Source: Deltaproteobacteria bacterium UBA2385 (GTDB taxonomy: Bacteria; Myxococcota_A; UBA796; UBA2385). From it: 6,460 bases of DNA. Position 1 is the first letter of the stretch. Each line of letters begins with the position of its first letter. The notes beneath the pieces are model-generated. The model searched no databases. It had not been told where the DNA came from and saw nothing but the letters and a program-made list of their open reading frames with translations. Of the stretch, positions 6,447 through 6,460 are shown one piece after another. Both the position numbers and the translations under genes were made by a program. The DNA lies in contig DDSR01000090.1 in assembly GCA_002343455.1 (NCBI GenBank), positions 1 through 6,460 of the forward strand, in the 5' to 3' direction.

Positions 6447-6460
6447 ACCCCCCCTCACTC

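Larger units (their letters stand above)
5981..6460. other. Gene-free, repeat-rich region downstream of RADAR
   Basis: I see no credible gene in these 480 bases. Short open frames on both strands run through the repeats, have no convincing ribosome binding sites and no recognisable products. In particular, no RdrC- or RdrD-type accessory gene of RADAR follows rdrB inside the window. The region holds a 51-bp tandem array at its left end, a stretch without obvious signals (about 6160-6268), and two REP-like palindromes at its right end. No tRNA, integrase or transposase is visible. Confidence 0.7.

Overview
The window comes from a GC-rich bacterial genome. A hand count gives 48/60 G+C at positions 1-60. 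The style of the upstream methyltransferase and the strong preference for C-ending codons suggest a myxobacterium or similar delta-proteobacterial lineage; this taxonomic guess is weak.

Layout, all on the + strand: (1) positions 2-667 are the 3' end of a large class I SAM-dependent DNA methyltransferase gene, cut by the window edge. (2) After 46 bp, positions 714-3728 encode a roughly 1000-residue P-loop ATPase with clear Walker A and Walker B motifs. (3) Overlapping it by four bases (GTGA), positions 3725-5980 encode a 751-residue adenosine-deaminase-superfamily protein that keeps every catalytic and zinc-binding motif of the family. (4) Positions 5981-6460 show no credible gene but are rich in repeats. 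They hold a degenerate 51-bp tandem array, each unit able to form two hairpins, and two copies of a 41-bp REP-like palindrome.

The large AAA+-type ATPase followed by an oversized adenosine deaminase, in a translationally overlapping pair, matches the RADAR anti-phage system (RdrA + RdrB). In known RADAR systems the two proteins form a very large complex, and phage infection leads to adenosine deamination. RNA editing was reported first, and conversion of ATP/dATP to inosine nucleotides later. The adjacent DNA methyltransferase suggests that RADAR sits in a defence island next to a restriction-modification or related system. RADAR is a known system. What looks less ordinary here is the divergent, long, Trp-rich RdrA C-terminus, the large insertions in RdrB, and the structured repeat array that starts at the rdrB stop codon.
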